Source of the DNA: Limnobacter alexandrii
GTDB lineage: Bacteria; Pseudomonadota; Gammaproteobacteria; Burkholderiales; Burkholderiaceae_B
Assembly: GCF_005871185.1 (NCBI RefSeq)
Contig: NZ_SWKN01000006.1
Location: 1,342,451-1,406,450 of the forward strand
DNA: 64,000 nt
Direction: 5' to 3'
The translations under genes and the position numbers were made by a program. The notes under the pieces were generated by a model. The model was given only the letters and a program-made list of their open reading frames with translations, was not told the origin of the DNA and searched no databases. Every line of letters begins with the position of its first letter. The first letter of the stretch is position 1. Below, in pieces: positions 25,485 to 36,435 of this stretch.

Positions 25485-26849
25485 ATGACCACCTCTTTAA
25501 AGCCGATACGCTGTGCAGCTGCACTGATGTGTTTGTCCCTGAGTTTGCCTGCGGTGGCCCAGGAAAGTGCCGCCGAGTTGAAAGAGCGGATCCGAGTACT
25601 TGAAGCACAGCTTGAAGAAAGCAAACGTGCCTTGGCCAAGGCTGAGCAAGAAAATAAGGTGGCTGAAACCGCCTCGACTGAGCCCGACACCGACATGGCT
25701 TTTGACCTGGCGGGTGGCCGATTGAAAGTGGGCGGCGCGGTGCGCGTGAATTACACCGCAGGCACTTACCCGAAAGACACTGGAGGCGGTGAAAGCAGCC
25801 GTGCCTTCCCCGATGGTGGCAATGTGGGGTTGGACACTGCACGCATTAATCTGGATTACGAGAACGGCAACGTGCTGGGCAAGTTCGAGTATCGCTTTTA
25901 CGATGGCTATGGTGGATTTGGAACGGGCTATCACATGTTGCACACCGCCTGGTTGGGCTACAACTATGCCAACGGCAGCCAGGTGCAAGTGGGCGTGAAC
26001 AGGGTGCCGTTTGGTCCCGGTCCCTATGGCGTTTCGCAAAGTTTTTTCTTCGATCAGCACTACTATGTGGGCCTGTCTGATGACATGGACTTGGGCGTGA
26101 AGTATTCATGGACCACAGGCGACTGGAAATGGGACGCCGGGTATTACCTGCAGGATGAAGGCTCTTACAAAGGCGGATCCAAAAAAGCAGACCGCTATTC
26201 CTATGATGTGATTACCGACGGTGCGGGCAATGGTTATGCCGAAGAAAACCAGTTGAACCTGAGGGGGATTTACTCCACCAAGCTGGCCGGTATTGATTCT
26301 GATTTGGGTTTCTCGACCCAGTATGGCCAGCTTCGCGGCGAGGGTGTCAATGCCCTGGGCAATCCAACGCAAGATGGCGACATGTCGGCCTATTCACTGC
26401 ACATGGTGAACAAGTGGAACAACTTCACCTTGGCCACACAGGGCACCTATTATGACTACGATGTACAGCAGGCGGGGGTGCCCAATCAGGGCGAGATTTT
26501 GATGGGAGCATTTGCATTTCCCACCGCTGTAGCGCAGAAAGCATTCATACCGGCAGTGTCACTAAGTTATTACCTGGAAACACCCTCGATTGGCTGGTTG
26601 AACTATGTGATTCCGTTTGCAGAATACAGCTCGATCGTGAAGGATGAAGCCGGTTTCAACGACAGCGAGCTGTACACCATTGGTGCGGCGTTTGGCACTG
26701 CTGGGGGCTGGTACACCTATGCGGAATATGCCACCAGCAACGGCAACGATTTTATTGGCGGTGACGGTGGTTTCAACAGCCGCTTTGGTGCTAACCCGGA
26801 CCAGAAGCGAAACCACCGGTTCAACATCAATTTTGGATACTACTTTTAA
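25485..26849 (+). CDS. Outer-membrane porin with N-terminal coiled coil
   Basis: 454 residues; signal peptide cut after PAVAQ; AAGGAG before the ATG. Residues about 27-62 form a heptad-rich coiled coil (SAAELKERIRVLEAQLEESK), which in related porins makes trimers or binds peptidoglycan. The rest is a beta-barrel: RLKVGGAVRVNYTAG, ARINLDYENGNVLGKFEYRFYDG, VQVGVNRVPFGPGPYG and the C-terminal INFGYYF. Probably the outer-membrane entry route for the substrate of the BCCT carrier in the same operon (inference). Its stop codon directly abuts the stop of the convergent hydratase gene. Confidence 0.82.
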   Translation: MTTSLKPIRCAAALMCLSLSLPAVAQESAAELKERIRVLEAQLEESKRALAKAEQENKVAETASTEPDTDMAFDLAGGRLKVGGAVRVNYTAGTYPKDTGGGESSRAFPDGGNVGLDTARINLDYENGNVLGKFEYRFYDGYGGFGTGYHMLHTAWLGYNYANGSQVQVGVNRVPFGPGPYGVSQSFFFDQHYYVGLSDDMDLGVKYSWTTGDWKWDAGYYLQDEGSYKGGSKKADRYSYDVITDGAGNGYAEENQLNLRGIYSTKLAGIDSDLGFSTQYGQLRGEGVNALGNPTQDGDMSAYSLHMVNKWNNFTLATQGTYYDYDVQQAGVPNQGEILMGAFAFPTAVAQKAFIPAVSLSYYLETPSIGWLNYVIPFAEYSSIVKDEAGFNDSELYTIGAAFGTAGGWYTYAEYATSNGNDFIGGDGGFNSRFGANPDQKRNHRFNINFGYYF

Positions 26850-27959
26850 TCAAAGGTCCTCGAGCGGATGCCTTCCTTGGAATCTTGGTGTCAGAATGTC
26901 TTCGATCACAGCGTGGTCGATTTCGCGCAACGATGCCGGTTTCCACTTCGGAGACTTGTCTTTGTCCACCAACAGCGCACGCACACCCTCTGGGAAATCA
27001 GGGTGTGCGCAGCAACCCACTGATGCCTGATATTCCAGCCTGAGTACGTCGGCCAAATCGGCGTTGGCATGGCGTTCCATGAGTTCATACGACAAGGCCG
27101 CCGAGGTGGGTGAGCCGTGTGCATACGCCTGTGCGGCTTTGGCCAGCCAGGGTTCAGAATGGGTTTGCATGACCCGCAATTCGGTGTCGATGTCGTAAAG
27201 GTTGTTGTGGTTCATTACATCGTCGATTGCTTCAGCATGCGTGTGTAATAAGGGCTCTATGGGCTGCGTGGCGAATGACTTCAGCAATGCAGTCAGCAAT
27301 TCGCTGTCTGCGTTTCTATTGCCTTGCCAAGTGGTTTCTTCAATTGCTTTCAGCACTTCGGAAAACTGACCGTGTTCAATCACCGCGTCTGCCCAATCAC
27401 CAATCATGGCATCACCTGCATTGATCATGGCGCCAGTCAATGCCAGGAATAAACCGGTTCGTTTGGGCATACGGTGTAAAAACCAGGTGCCTGCAACATC
27501 CGGGTACAAACCGATGTGAATTTCCGGCATGGCGATTCGTGCGTTGGGGCTGACCACGCGGTGCGATGCACCCACCATCAGGCCCACGCCGCCGCCCATT
27601 ACAATGCCGTGCGCCCAACACAACATCGGTTTCGGGTAGGTGTGAATGCGGTAGTCCAGGCGGTATTCACGTTCGAAAAATGCTTCTGCTTCGGGTGGTA
27701 CCACACCTGCTTCGACCCGCTTGCTGGCGTGGTGCAAACTCACCACGTCGCCACCGGCACAAAAAGCTTTGTCGCCCGCTGCGCTCAGTATCACGCCTGC
27801 GATTGAGTCGTCTTCGGCCCACGCCTTTAACTGCGGATCGAGCAGGTCGATCATCGGCAGCGTGAGTGCATTCAGGGCGGCTGGGTTGTTCAATACGGCA
27901 TGGCCAAATACATGGCCACTGGCGGTTTTGAAGGTGCTGAAGAGTACAGGTGCGGACAT
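26850..27959 (-). CDS. Enoyl-CoA hydratase/isomerase family, 3-hydroxyisobutyryl-CoA hydrolase-like
   Basis: 369 residues from the ATG at 27959 (MSAPVLFSTF). An upstream start at 28043 would run into the katG terminator and is rejected. Crotonase-fold blocks LNNPAALNALTLPMIDLL, DKAFCAGGDVVSLH, MLCWAHGIVMGGGVGLMVGASHRV and MPEIHIGLYPDVAGTWFL, with the extra C-terminal region typical of 3-hydroxyisobutyryl-CoA hydrolases (valine breakdown). Length fits that subgroup. A plain hydratase activity cannot be excluded. Confidence 0.85.
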   Translation of the reverse strand: MSAPVLFSTFKTASGHVFGHAVLNNPAALNALTLPMIDLLDPQLKAWAEDDSIAGVILSAAGDKAFCAGGDVVSLHHASKRVEAGVVPPEAEAFFEREYRLDYRIHTYPKPMLCWAHGIVMGGGVGLMVGASHRVVSPNARIAMPEIHIGLYPDVAGTWFLHRMPKRTGLFLALTGAMINAGDAMIGDWADAVIEHGQFSEVLKAIEETTWQGNRNADSELLTALLKSFATQPIEPLLHTHAEAIDDVMNHNNLYDIDTELRVMQTHSEPWLAKAAQAYAHGSPTSAALSYELMERHANADLADVLRLEYQASVGCCAHPDFPEGVRALLVDKDKSPKWKPASLREIDHAVIEDILTPRFQGRHPLEDL

Positions 27960-28021
27960 GCTGGTAAAGCCAGGTGAGTTGAAACAGGACTGCAAAAGAT
28001 ACACCCATTCCGAGTGCAAAT

Positions 28022-28057
28022 AAAAAAAGCCCGGTGTTTTCACACCGGGCTTTTTTA
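28022..28057 (-). terminator. Terminator of katG
   Basis: AAAAAAAGCCCGGTGT-tttc-ACACCGGGCTTTTTT: a 9-bp GC-rich core stem flanked by A and T runs, just past the katG stop on the minus strand. The symmetry would allow function in both directions. Confidence 0.88.
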
Positions 28058-28070
28058 CTGTTGGATCAAA

Positions 28071-30305
<2,235 letters not shown>

Positions 30306-30443
30306 TTATTAACTGCTCAATTGAGTGTAGGGGGCTAAATCCTATCAATCAAGTTGTTTTTATAAATTTGCTCTATAGGCACTGACAATTGATATTTTCG
30401 ACCGCCCGCATGTCTTCCATATTAATCCTGAAAAAAAAGTCGG

Positions 30444-31358
30444 TCACTCCTCCTCAAATGAATCATATTTTTCAGACAGGAAGTCAATCAATGCGCGCAC
30501 GGCGGGCAGCATGCCGCGCCTGGAAGGAAACACCACATGAATGATTTCCCGCCGGGGCGACCATTCAGGAAGCAATTTGATGAGTTGTCCCTTGGCCACC
30601 TGCTCGGGCACCATCAGGTTTGGCAACTGAACCACGCCCACCCCAGCCATGGCGCTGGCGCGCAGGGCAGTCATGTCGGTGGTGACAAGCCGGGGTGAAA
30701 AAGGCACCACCACCCGTTCGCCATTGGCATGCGTCAGGCACCATTCAAAACTGGTTTGCACATGGCCTTGGGTTTGCCCCAAGCCAAGGCTGGGCCATTC
30801 GAGTAAATCCTTGGGGTGTTTCGGCACGCCCATTTTTCGGACCAGACGCGGCGAGGCCACCAGGCAAAGCCCCCGGTCGGACAACACTTTGAGCACGAGG
30901 TCGCTGCTGTCCAGGGGCAAGGGCCGAACACGTATGGCGAGGTCAACGCCTTCTGCAACCACATCCACCCGTCTGTTGCTGGCCTCCATGTGCACAGTCA
31001 CTTTCGGATACTTCACCAGAAACTCGGCCAGCATGTCGCCAATGTGAGCATGCAGTAAGGCAATGGGGCAGGTCATGCGGATCAGGCCACGTGGCTCGGA
31101 ATGATTCTGCTCGATCAGTTCCTGGGCGCTTTCTGCCTCGATCAACATGGCTTTGCAGTGCTGGTAGTAGGTTTTGCCAATTTCGGTGATGTGCAGTTTG
31201 CGCGTGGACCGATAAATCAACTGGGTATTCAGGCGTTTTTCCAGTTCGGCTATGCGCCGGCTGACTTTCGATTTCGGCACACCCAAGGCACGCGCAGCCG
31301 CCGAGAAGCCATGGTGTTCAACCACCTTGGCAAAGTAATACAAGTCGTTAAGATCCAT
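30444..31358 (-). CDS. LysR-family transcriptional regulator
   Basis: 304 residues. N-terminal helix-turn-helix (LYYFAKVVEHHGFSAAARALGVPKSKVSRRIAELEKRL) and a substrate-binding domain of the LysR type. Divergent from ycaC and pirin across 123 bases, an arrangement common in proteobacteria where such a regulator controls the hydrolase-pirin pair. It reads in the same direction as katG, but a 160-base gap separates them, so co-transcription is uncertain. Confidence 0.9.
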   Translation of the reverse strand: MDLNDLYYFAKVVEHHGFSAAARALGVPKSKVSRRIAELEKRLNTQLIYRSTRKLHITEIGKTYYQHCKAMLIEAESAQELIEQNHSEPRGLIRMTCPIALLHAHIGDMLAEFLVKYPKVTVHMEASNRRVDVVAEGVDLAIRVRPLPLDSSDLVLKVLSDRGLCLVASPRLVRKMGVPKHPKDLLEWPSLGLGQTQGHVQTSFEWCLTHANGERVVVPFSPRLVTTDMTALRASAMAGVGVVQLPNLMVPEQVAKGQLIKLLPEWSPRREIIHVVFPSRRGMLPAVRALIDFLSEKYDSFEEE

Positions 31359-31413
31359 GGGTATTGTCCTTTAGCGTTCTACTGGCGAAACAATCTGTTG
31401 AATTTTTGATGTC

Positions 31414-31423
31414 TTATCGATAA
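31414..31423. promoter_or_regulatory. TTATCGATAA palindrome between the LysR gene and ycaC
   Basis: A perfect 10-bp palindrome centred in the 123-base divergent region, about 60 bases from each start codon. Position and symmetry fit a LysR recognition site, but no experimental consensus is known to me for this regulator. Confidence 0.35.
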
Positions 31424-31481
31424 CTGTTCACTTTGCTAGCATATTGCCATTATTCACTGTCAATATGTAAAGGAAACAATC

Positions 31482-32102
31482 ATGAGCAAGCCTTACGTTC
31501 GCCTTGATAAAAACAATGCTGCAGTGCTGTTGGTCGATCACCAGGCTGGCCTGCTTTCGCTGGTGCGGGACATCGACCCCGATCGTTTCAAAAACAATGT
31601 GTTGGCATTGGCTGACCTGTCGAAATATTTCAACTTGCCCACCATTTTGACCACCAGTTTCGAAACTGGCCCGAACGGCCCGCTGGTGCCCGAACTGAAA
31701 GAAATTTTCCCCGATGCGCCTTACATTGCCCGCTCTGGACAAATCAACGCATGGGACAACGAAGAATTTTTGGCGGCGGTTAAAGCCACTGGCAAAAAGC
31801 AGTTGATTATTGCCGGTGTGGTGACTGAGGTGTGTGTGGCATTTCCCACCTTGTCTGCCTTGGCCGAGGGCTATGAGGTGTTTGTGGTCACCGACGCATC
31901 GGGCACATTCAATGAGCTGACCCGCGATTCCGCCTGGGAGCGCATGACAGCCGCCGGCGCACAACTGATGACCTGGTTTGGCGTGGCCTGTGAATTGCAC
32001 CGCGACTGGCGCAATGACATTGAAGGTTTGGGTGCGCTGTTCTCGAATCACATTCCGGACTACCGCAACCTGATTACCAGCTACACAGCACTGACGAAGT
32101 AA
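31482..32102 (+). CDS. ycaC: YcaC-type isochorismatase-family hydrolase
   Basis: 206 residues, very similar throughout to Escherichia coli YcaC (VRLDKN, AAVLLVDHQAGLLSLVRDI, TTSFETGPNGPLVPEL, INAWDNE, GVVTEVCVAFP, CELHRDWRNDIEGL). Catalytic Asp19 and nucleophile Cys118 are in place. YcaC forms ring-shaped multimers; its natural substrate is unresolved. AAAGGAAAC lies before the ATG. First gene of a two-gene unit with the pirin gene 24 bases downstream, divergent from the LysR regulator. Confidence 0.93.
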   Translation: MSKPYVRLDKNNAAVLLVDHQAGLLSLVRDIDPDRFKNNVLALADLSKYFNLPTILTTSFETGPNGPLVPELKEIFPDAPYIARSGQINAWDNEEFLAAVKATGKKQLIIAGVVTEVCVAFPTLSALAEGYEVFVVTDASGTFNELTRDSAWERMTAAGAQLMTWFGVACELHRDWRNDIEGLGALFSNHIPDYRNLITSYTALTK

Positions 32103-32125
32103 GCGCAAAGCGGTATGATTTTGGA

Positions 32126-32992
32126 ATGAATCCAATCAAACGCATTGAACTTCGAAGCGCCGATTTGGGCGAAGGCATGTTGGTGAAACGTGCCTTGCCC
32201 AGTCGCCATCAGCGCATGGTGGGGGCGTGGTGTTTTCTGGACCATGCAGGCCCAGTGAACTTTGCGCCCGGCAAAGGCATGCATGTGGGTGCCCACCCGC
32301 ACACTGCTTTGCAAACTTTCACCTGGCTGATTGATGGTGAAGTGCTGCACAAAGACAGCTTGGGCAATGAGTTGATTATTCGCCCAGGCCAGGTGAATTT
32401 AATGACGGCAGGCCGAGGTATTGTGCATACCGAGGATTCGGTGGTGAACGGTGGCCGCTTGCATGCTGCGCAATTGTGGATTGCATTGCCTGAAGCCCTG
32501 GCCGATTGCGATCCTGATTTTGCGCATTATTCCGAGTTGCCGGTTTGGCATTGCGACGGTGTTCAGTTCACACTGTTGGCGGGCAGCTATGGCGATGTGC
32601 AGGCACCCACTGCAGTGCATTCGCCCATGCTGGGCATGGATTTGTTCAGCTTGACTGGTGGTGCAGTCACTCTCGATTTGAATCCTGAATTTGAGTACGG
32701 ATTTTTGCCATTGACTGGGCAGGTGAGTGTGCAAGGCGAAACCTACACACCTGAAGAATTCGCTTACCTTGAGAAAGGTTCAGAAGGCCTAGAGATAATA
32801 CTTGGCGCCGATACGCGCGTGTTGTTGCTGGGCGGCGAGCCGTTCAAGCAGCCCGTGCAAATGTGGTGGAATTTTGTGGGTCACAGCAAAGAAGCCATTG
32901 CCCAGGCCCAGCGGGCTTGGGAGCAGGGCGATGCGCGTTTTGGTGATGTGGGAGAAGCTCCGCGTTTGAAAGCCCCGACCTTGCCCTGGTAA
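32126..32992 (+). CDS. Pirin family protein
   Basis: 288 residues of bicupin type. The metal ligands of pirins are present: His57 and His59 in HVGAHPHTALQTFTW, His101 and Glu103 in GRGIVHTEDS. The C-terminal cupin ends with MWWNFVGHSKEAI. Bacterial pirins bind iron and some act as quercetin dioxygenases or modulators of metabolic enzymes. Pairing with ycaC suggests a joint stress-linked role. Confidence 0.92.
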   Translation: MNPIKRIELRSADLGEGMLVKRALPSRHQRMVGAWCFLDHAGPVNFAPGKGMHVGAHPHTALQTFTWLIDGEVLHKDSLGNELIIRPGQVNLMTAGRGIVHTEDSVVNGGRLHAAQLWIALPEALADCDPDFAHYSELPVWHCDGVQFTLLAGSYGDVQAPTAVHSPMLGMDLFSLTGGAVTLDLNPEFEYGFLPLTGQVSVQGETYTPEEFAYLEKGSEGLEIILGADTRVLLLGGEPFKQPVQMWWNFVGHSKEAIAQAQRAWEQGDARFGDVGEAPRLKAPTLPW

Positions 32993-33097
32993 TAAATCAT
33001 TTTTCAGGGTTATCCATGAGCCGGGCTGGCTGTTCGCATTTGAGCCACCATGCTGAAGTCGATTACAGTAGAAGAATCGACTGACACGGAGTGCCCC

Positions 33098-34261
33098 ATG
33101 GATTTTTCCCTGACCCCTGCGCTGAAATCACTTCAAGACGAGGTGAGAACTTTCATCGCAGAACAAATCATTCCACTTGAAAAAGACGCACGCCAAACAG
33201 CGCACGGTCCCACCGAAGCGCTGCGCGAAGAATTGGTGAGTTTGGCCCGCAGTGCCAGTTTGCTGACCCCCCATGCATCCGTGGAATTGGGTGGTCGGGG
33301 CTGGAGCCACATTCAAAAAGCAATTGCGTTTGAAGAGGCGGGCTACTCCACCTTAGGCCCCACGGCCATGAATATTCATGCGCCCGATGAAGGCAATATT
33401 CACTTGCTGGAAGTAGTGGCCACGGATTCGCAAAAAGAGCGCTGGTTAAAACCCATGGTGCAGGGAAAAATTCGCTCGTGTTTTGCCATGACCGAGCCTG
33501 CACCTGGCGCTGGTGCTGACCCTTCGATGATGCAAACCACCGCTGTGAAGGACGGCGACCACTATGTGATTAACGGCGACAAATGGTTTATCACCGGGGC
33601 GGAAGGCGCAAGCTTCGCCATCATCATGGCGAAGATGGAAGACGGCAGCGCCACCATGTTTTTAAGCGACATGAACGCCCCCGGCATTGAGTATGTGCGC
33701 ACCATGGACGCGATGGATGCCTGCTTCACTGGTGGACACGGAGTGTTGAAGTTCAACAATTTGCGTGTGCCTGCCACCGATGTATTGGGTGAAATTGGCA
33801 AGGGTTTTCGGTATGCGCAAGTGCGCCTTGCGCCCGCCCGTTTAACCCATTGCATGCGCTGGTTGGGGCAAGCCCGCCGCACGCACGACATTGCACTGGA
33901 CTATGCCCGAAAGCGGCAGGCCTTTGGTGTGCAACTGGGTGCGCATGAAGGGGTCAGTTTTATGTTGGCCGACAATGAAATGGATTTGCACACTGCGCGT
34001 TTGCACATTTGGCACACCGCCTGGATGCTGGACCAGGGCGAGCGTTGTAATTTTGAATCCAGCCGTGCCAAGGTGGTGTGCTCAGAGGCCGAATGGCGTG
34101 TGGTGGATCGCAGTGTGCAAATTCTGGGTGGGCAGGGTGTGACCGGCGAAACCATTGTGAGCCGAATTTTCACCGACATGCGCGCCTTCAGGATTTACGA
34201 CGGCCCCAGTGAAGTGCACCGATTCAGCATGGGCAAAAAATTGATTGCGGGGTTGCATTGA
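33098..34261 (+). CDS. Acyl-CoA dehydrogenase (LvaC-like)
   Basis: 387 residues from the ATG at 33098 (GGAG upstream). Acyl-CoA dehydrogenase signatures: CFAMTEPAPGAGADPSMMQT, GDKWFITGAEGA, RKRQAFGVQLGAHEGVSFMLADNEMDL and VDRSVQILGGQGVTGE...IYDGPSEVHRFSMGK. It heads a five-gene operon also encoding an SDR, an APH-family kinase, a DUF6285 protein and a histidine phosphatase. In the levulinic-acid (lva) pathway of Pseudomonas putida the homologous enzyme (LvaC) acts on a phosphorylated 4-hydroxyacyl-CoA, and the ACAD10/11 proteins of animals fuse the same kinase and dehydrogenase. That activity is my inference. Confidence 0.9.
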   Translation: MDFSLTPALKSLQDEVRTFIAEQIIPLEKDARQTAHGPTEALREELVSLARSASLLTPHASVELGGRGWSHIQKAIAFEEAGYSTLGPTAMNIHAPDEGNIHLLEVVATDSQKERWLKPMVQGKIRSCFAMTEPAPGAGADPSMMQTTAVKDGDHYVINGDKWFITGAEGASFAIIMAKMEDGSATMFLSDMNAPGIEYVRTMDAMDACFTGGHGVLKFNNLRVPATDVLGEIGKGFRYAQVRLAPARLTHCMRWLGQARRTHDIALDYARKRQAFGVQLGAHEGVSFMLADNEMDLHTARLHIWHTAWMLDQGERCNFESSRAKVVCSEAEWRVVDRSVQILGGQGVTGETIVSRIFTDMRAFRIYDGPSEVHRFSMGKKLIAGLH

Positions 34262-34262
34262 A

Positions 34263-35036
34263 ATGAACCACACAGATTTGTTTTCAATGCAGGGCAAGCT
34301 GGTGCTGGTGACAGGTGCTTCCAGCGGGCTGGGCAAGCATTTTGCACATGTACTGGTGCAGGCCGGTGCAACCGTGTTGCTGAGCGCACGCAGCGTGGAC
34401 AAGTTGCAGCAGGTGCTTGCCCAAATTCAGGCAGAGGGCGGCAAGGCATTTGCGGTGGCCATGGATGTGAGTAGCTCAGCTTCGGTAAACAATGCCATGG
34501 CACACCTGGTTCAAATGTACGGAGTGCCCGATGTGCTGGTGAACAATGCAGGGCAATCGATTGCCAAACCCATGCTGGAGCAGACCGAAGCGGACTGGGA
34601 CCAAATACTGGACACCAATTTGAAAGGTTGCTGGCTTGTGGCCACTGAACTTGCGCGTGCACTGGCTGCAGCGGGTAAACCGGGTGCCATTGTGAACATC
34701 GCCTCCATTTTGGGCGAGCGGGTGGGGGGCTCAGTGGGGCCGTATGCCATTTCAAAAGCTGGTTTGGTGCAGGCCACCAAGGCCATGGCGCTTGAACTGG
34801 CCCGCTACAACATTCGTGTGAATGCCATTTTGCCTGGCTATGTGGCCACCGACATGAACAGCGATTTTTTGCACAGCGAACTGGGCGACAAATTGCGCAA
34901 GAGAATTCCCTCCCGGCAGTTTTGTGAACTCAGCGATTTGACCGGGCCACTGCTGTTGCTTGCTTCGAATGCAGGTGCAGGCATGACTGGCGCGTGTGTT
35001 GCAGTGGACCGTGGCCATTTGGTCAGCGCATTGTAG
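34263..35036 (+). CDS. Short-chain dehydrogenase/reductase (LvaD-like by context)
   Basis: 257 residues, starting 1 base after the acyl-CoA dehydrogenase stop. Cofactor motif TGASSGLG at 17-24, NNAGQ, and the catalytic pair Tyr161/Lys165 in GPYAISKAG with an upstream Ser in NIASILGE. A classical SDR, probably NAD(P)-dependent. In the lva pathway an SDR reduces the 4-keto acyl-CoA to 4-hydroxyacyl-CoA; the tight coupling to the dehydrogenase and kinase genes supports a similar step here. Confidence 0.9.
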   Translation: MNHTDLFSMQGKLVLVTGASSGLGKHFAHVLVQAGATVLLSARSVDKLQQVLAQIQAEGGKAFAVAMDVSSSASVNNAMAHLVQMYGVPDVLVNNAGQSIAKPMLEQTEADWDQILDTNLKGCWLVATELARALAAAGKPGAIVNIASILGERVGGSVGPYAISKAGLVQATKAMALELARYNIRVNAILPGYVATDMNSDFLHSELGDKLRKRIPSRQFCELSDLTGPLLLLASNAGAGMTGACVAVDRGHLVSAL

Positions 35037-35045
35037 GGCGGTGGA

Positions 35046-36068
35046 ATGAACGAAACACAGAAGGCATCACTACAAGGTTTTTTGGCCACAGCACTGGCTG
35101 CGGACACTGTGAAAATCGTGAAAGCCGCACTGCTTTCAGGCGGTGCCGTGCAAGAGAATTGGGCGCTTGATTTGCAGGTGAGTGGTGGAGAATATTCCGG
35201 GCTGCTGAATACCGTGTTGCGCTGTGATTCACCCACCGCAGGTGTGGCGATTAGCCATGGTCGTGCTCAAGAATTTGCATTGTTGCAAACCGTGTTCAAT
35301 GCCGGGGTGGCTGTGCCTCAACCGCTGTGCCTGTGCACAGACACCGCAGTGTTTGGCCGCCCGTTTTTTATAATGCGAAGAGTAGGTGGTACGGCGGCGG
35401 GTCATGTGCTTGTGAAAAACCTTGCTTATGCGCCGGATCGCACCGAGCTTGCACGCCGCCTTGGGCGAGAATTGGCACGCATTCATTCGGTAAAGCCACC
35501 TGTTGATGCGCTTGGCTTTTTGCATGCTTACACCGAGTCGCCTGCGCAGTACCGAATCAACACCCACCGTGCTTTTCTGGATCAACACCACACCGCCTAC
35601 CCAGCTTTGGAGTGGGGTTTGCGCTGGCTGGAACGGCACGCGCCACCGCGCAATTTGATCGCATTGGCACATGGTGATTTTCGCACTGGCAATTACATGG
35701 TGGATGAGCAAGGCCTGACCGGTATTCTGGATTGGGAATTTGCCGGGTGGAGCGATCCGCTGGAGGACATTGGCTGGTTTTGCGCCAAGTGCTGGCGTTT
35801 TGGTCAAAACGATTTGCAGGCTGGCGGCATCGGCGAGCGTGCGCATTTTTACGAAGGTTATGAAGCAGAGTCGGGTCGCAATATTGATCGCGATCAAATT
35901 CATTACTGGGAAGTGATGGCCCATGTGCGTTGGGCTGTAGTGGCCATTGAACAGGCGCAGCGCTTTACTTCGGGTCAGGAAAACTCTTTGCTGCTGGCCT
36001 TGACCGGACACATTGTGCCTGAACTGGAATGGGAAATTTTGAACATGACGGAGCACAACCATGCGTGA
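35046..36068 (+). CDS. APH-family phosphotransferase (LvaA/ACAD10-type kinase)
   Basis: 340 residues. Kinase landmarks: an ATP-binding N lobe, LIALAHGDFRTGNYMVDEQ with the catalytic Asp and Asn, and GILDWEFAGWSDPLEDIGWFC with the metal-binding Asp. This subfamily is related to the kinase domain of ACAD10/11 and to LvaA, which phosphorylates the 4-hydroxyl of 4-hydroxyacyl-CoA so that it can be eliminated. Third gene of the operon; its end overlaps the DUF6285 gene by 8 bases. Confidence 0.88.
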   Translation: MNETQKASLQGFLATALAADTVKIVKAALLSGGAVQENWALDLQVSGGEYSGLLNTVLRCDSPTAGVAISHGRAQEFALLQTVFNAGVAVPQPLCLCTDTAVFGRPFFIMRRVGGTAAGHVLVKNLAYAPDRTELARRLGRELARIHSVKPPVDALGFLHAYTESPAQYRINTHRAFLDQHHTAYPALEWGLRWLERHAPPRNLIALAHGDFRTGNYMVDEQGLTGILDWEFAGWSDPLEDIGWFCAKCWRFGQNDLQAGGIGERAHFYEGYEAESGRNIDRDQIHYWEVMAHVRWAVVAIEQAQRFTSGQENSLLLALTGHIVPELEWEILNMTEHNHA

Positions 36069-36435
36069 ACAACCCACCGGTGAATCGCTGTTGCAATGCG
36101 CCCGCGATGTGTTGAAAAACAATGTGCTGCCCATGCTGCAGGGCGACGCCAAGCGAGACGTGTTGATGGTGATGAACGCGATGTCCATTGCGCAGCGTGA
36201 ACTGCAGCAAGGTACGGCACCTGATGAACGCGAACAGCAGGCGCTTGCGCAATTGCTGGGGGAACCTGTGTTTGATGTGGCGCAGGCCAATCGTGAACTT
36301 GCGGCTCGCATTCGTGCAGGGGTTGCAGACCCGGAAAGCACTGAACGTGCGGCGGTGCTGAATCATTTGCGTGAAGTGGGCAAAAGCCGCTTGTTGGCCA
36401 GCAACCCCAAAGTATTGAAAGGCGAATCCGCATGA
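36061..36435 (+). CDS. DUF6285 protein (LvaB-like partner of the kinase)
   Basis: 124 residues, all helical in appearance (ESLLQCARDVLKNNVLPML, RDVLMVMNAMSIAQRELQQG). It follows the kinase directly, overlapping by 8 bases, as lvaB follows lvaA in Pseudomonas, where the small protein is needed for full kinase activity. No catalytic motif seen. Its stop overlaps the next start by 4 bases. Confidence 0.85.
   Translation: MREQPTGESLLQCARDVLKNNVLPMLQGDAKRDVLMVMNAMSIAQRELQQGTAPDEREQQALAQLLGEPVFDVAQANRELAARIRAGVADPESTERAAVLNHLREVGKSRLLASNPKVLKGESA

Noticed and set aside
31414-31423. TTATCGATAA as another OhrR-type site
   Set aside because: The arms have no 2-base spacer, unlike the three TTATC-NN-GATAA copies at 60677-62269, and the flanking genes have their own LysR regulator.
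35229-36341. A 370-codon minus-strand open frame opposite the kinase and DUF6285 genes
   Set aside because: Both plus-strand genes have conserved motifs and operon overlaps; the antisense frame has none.
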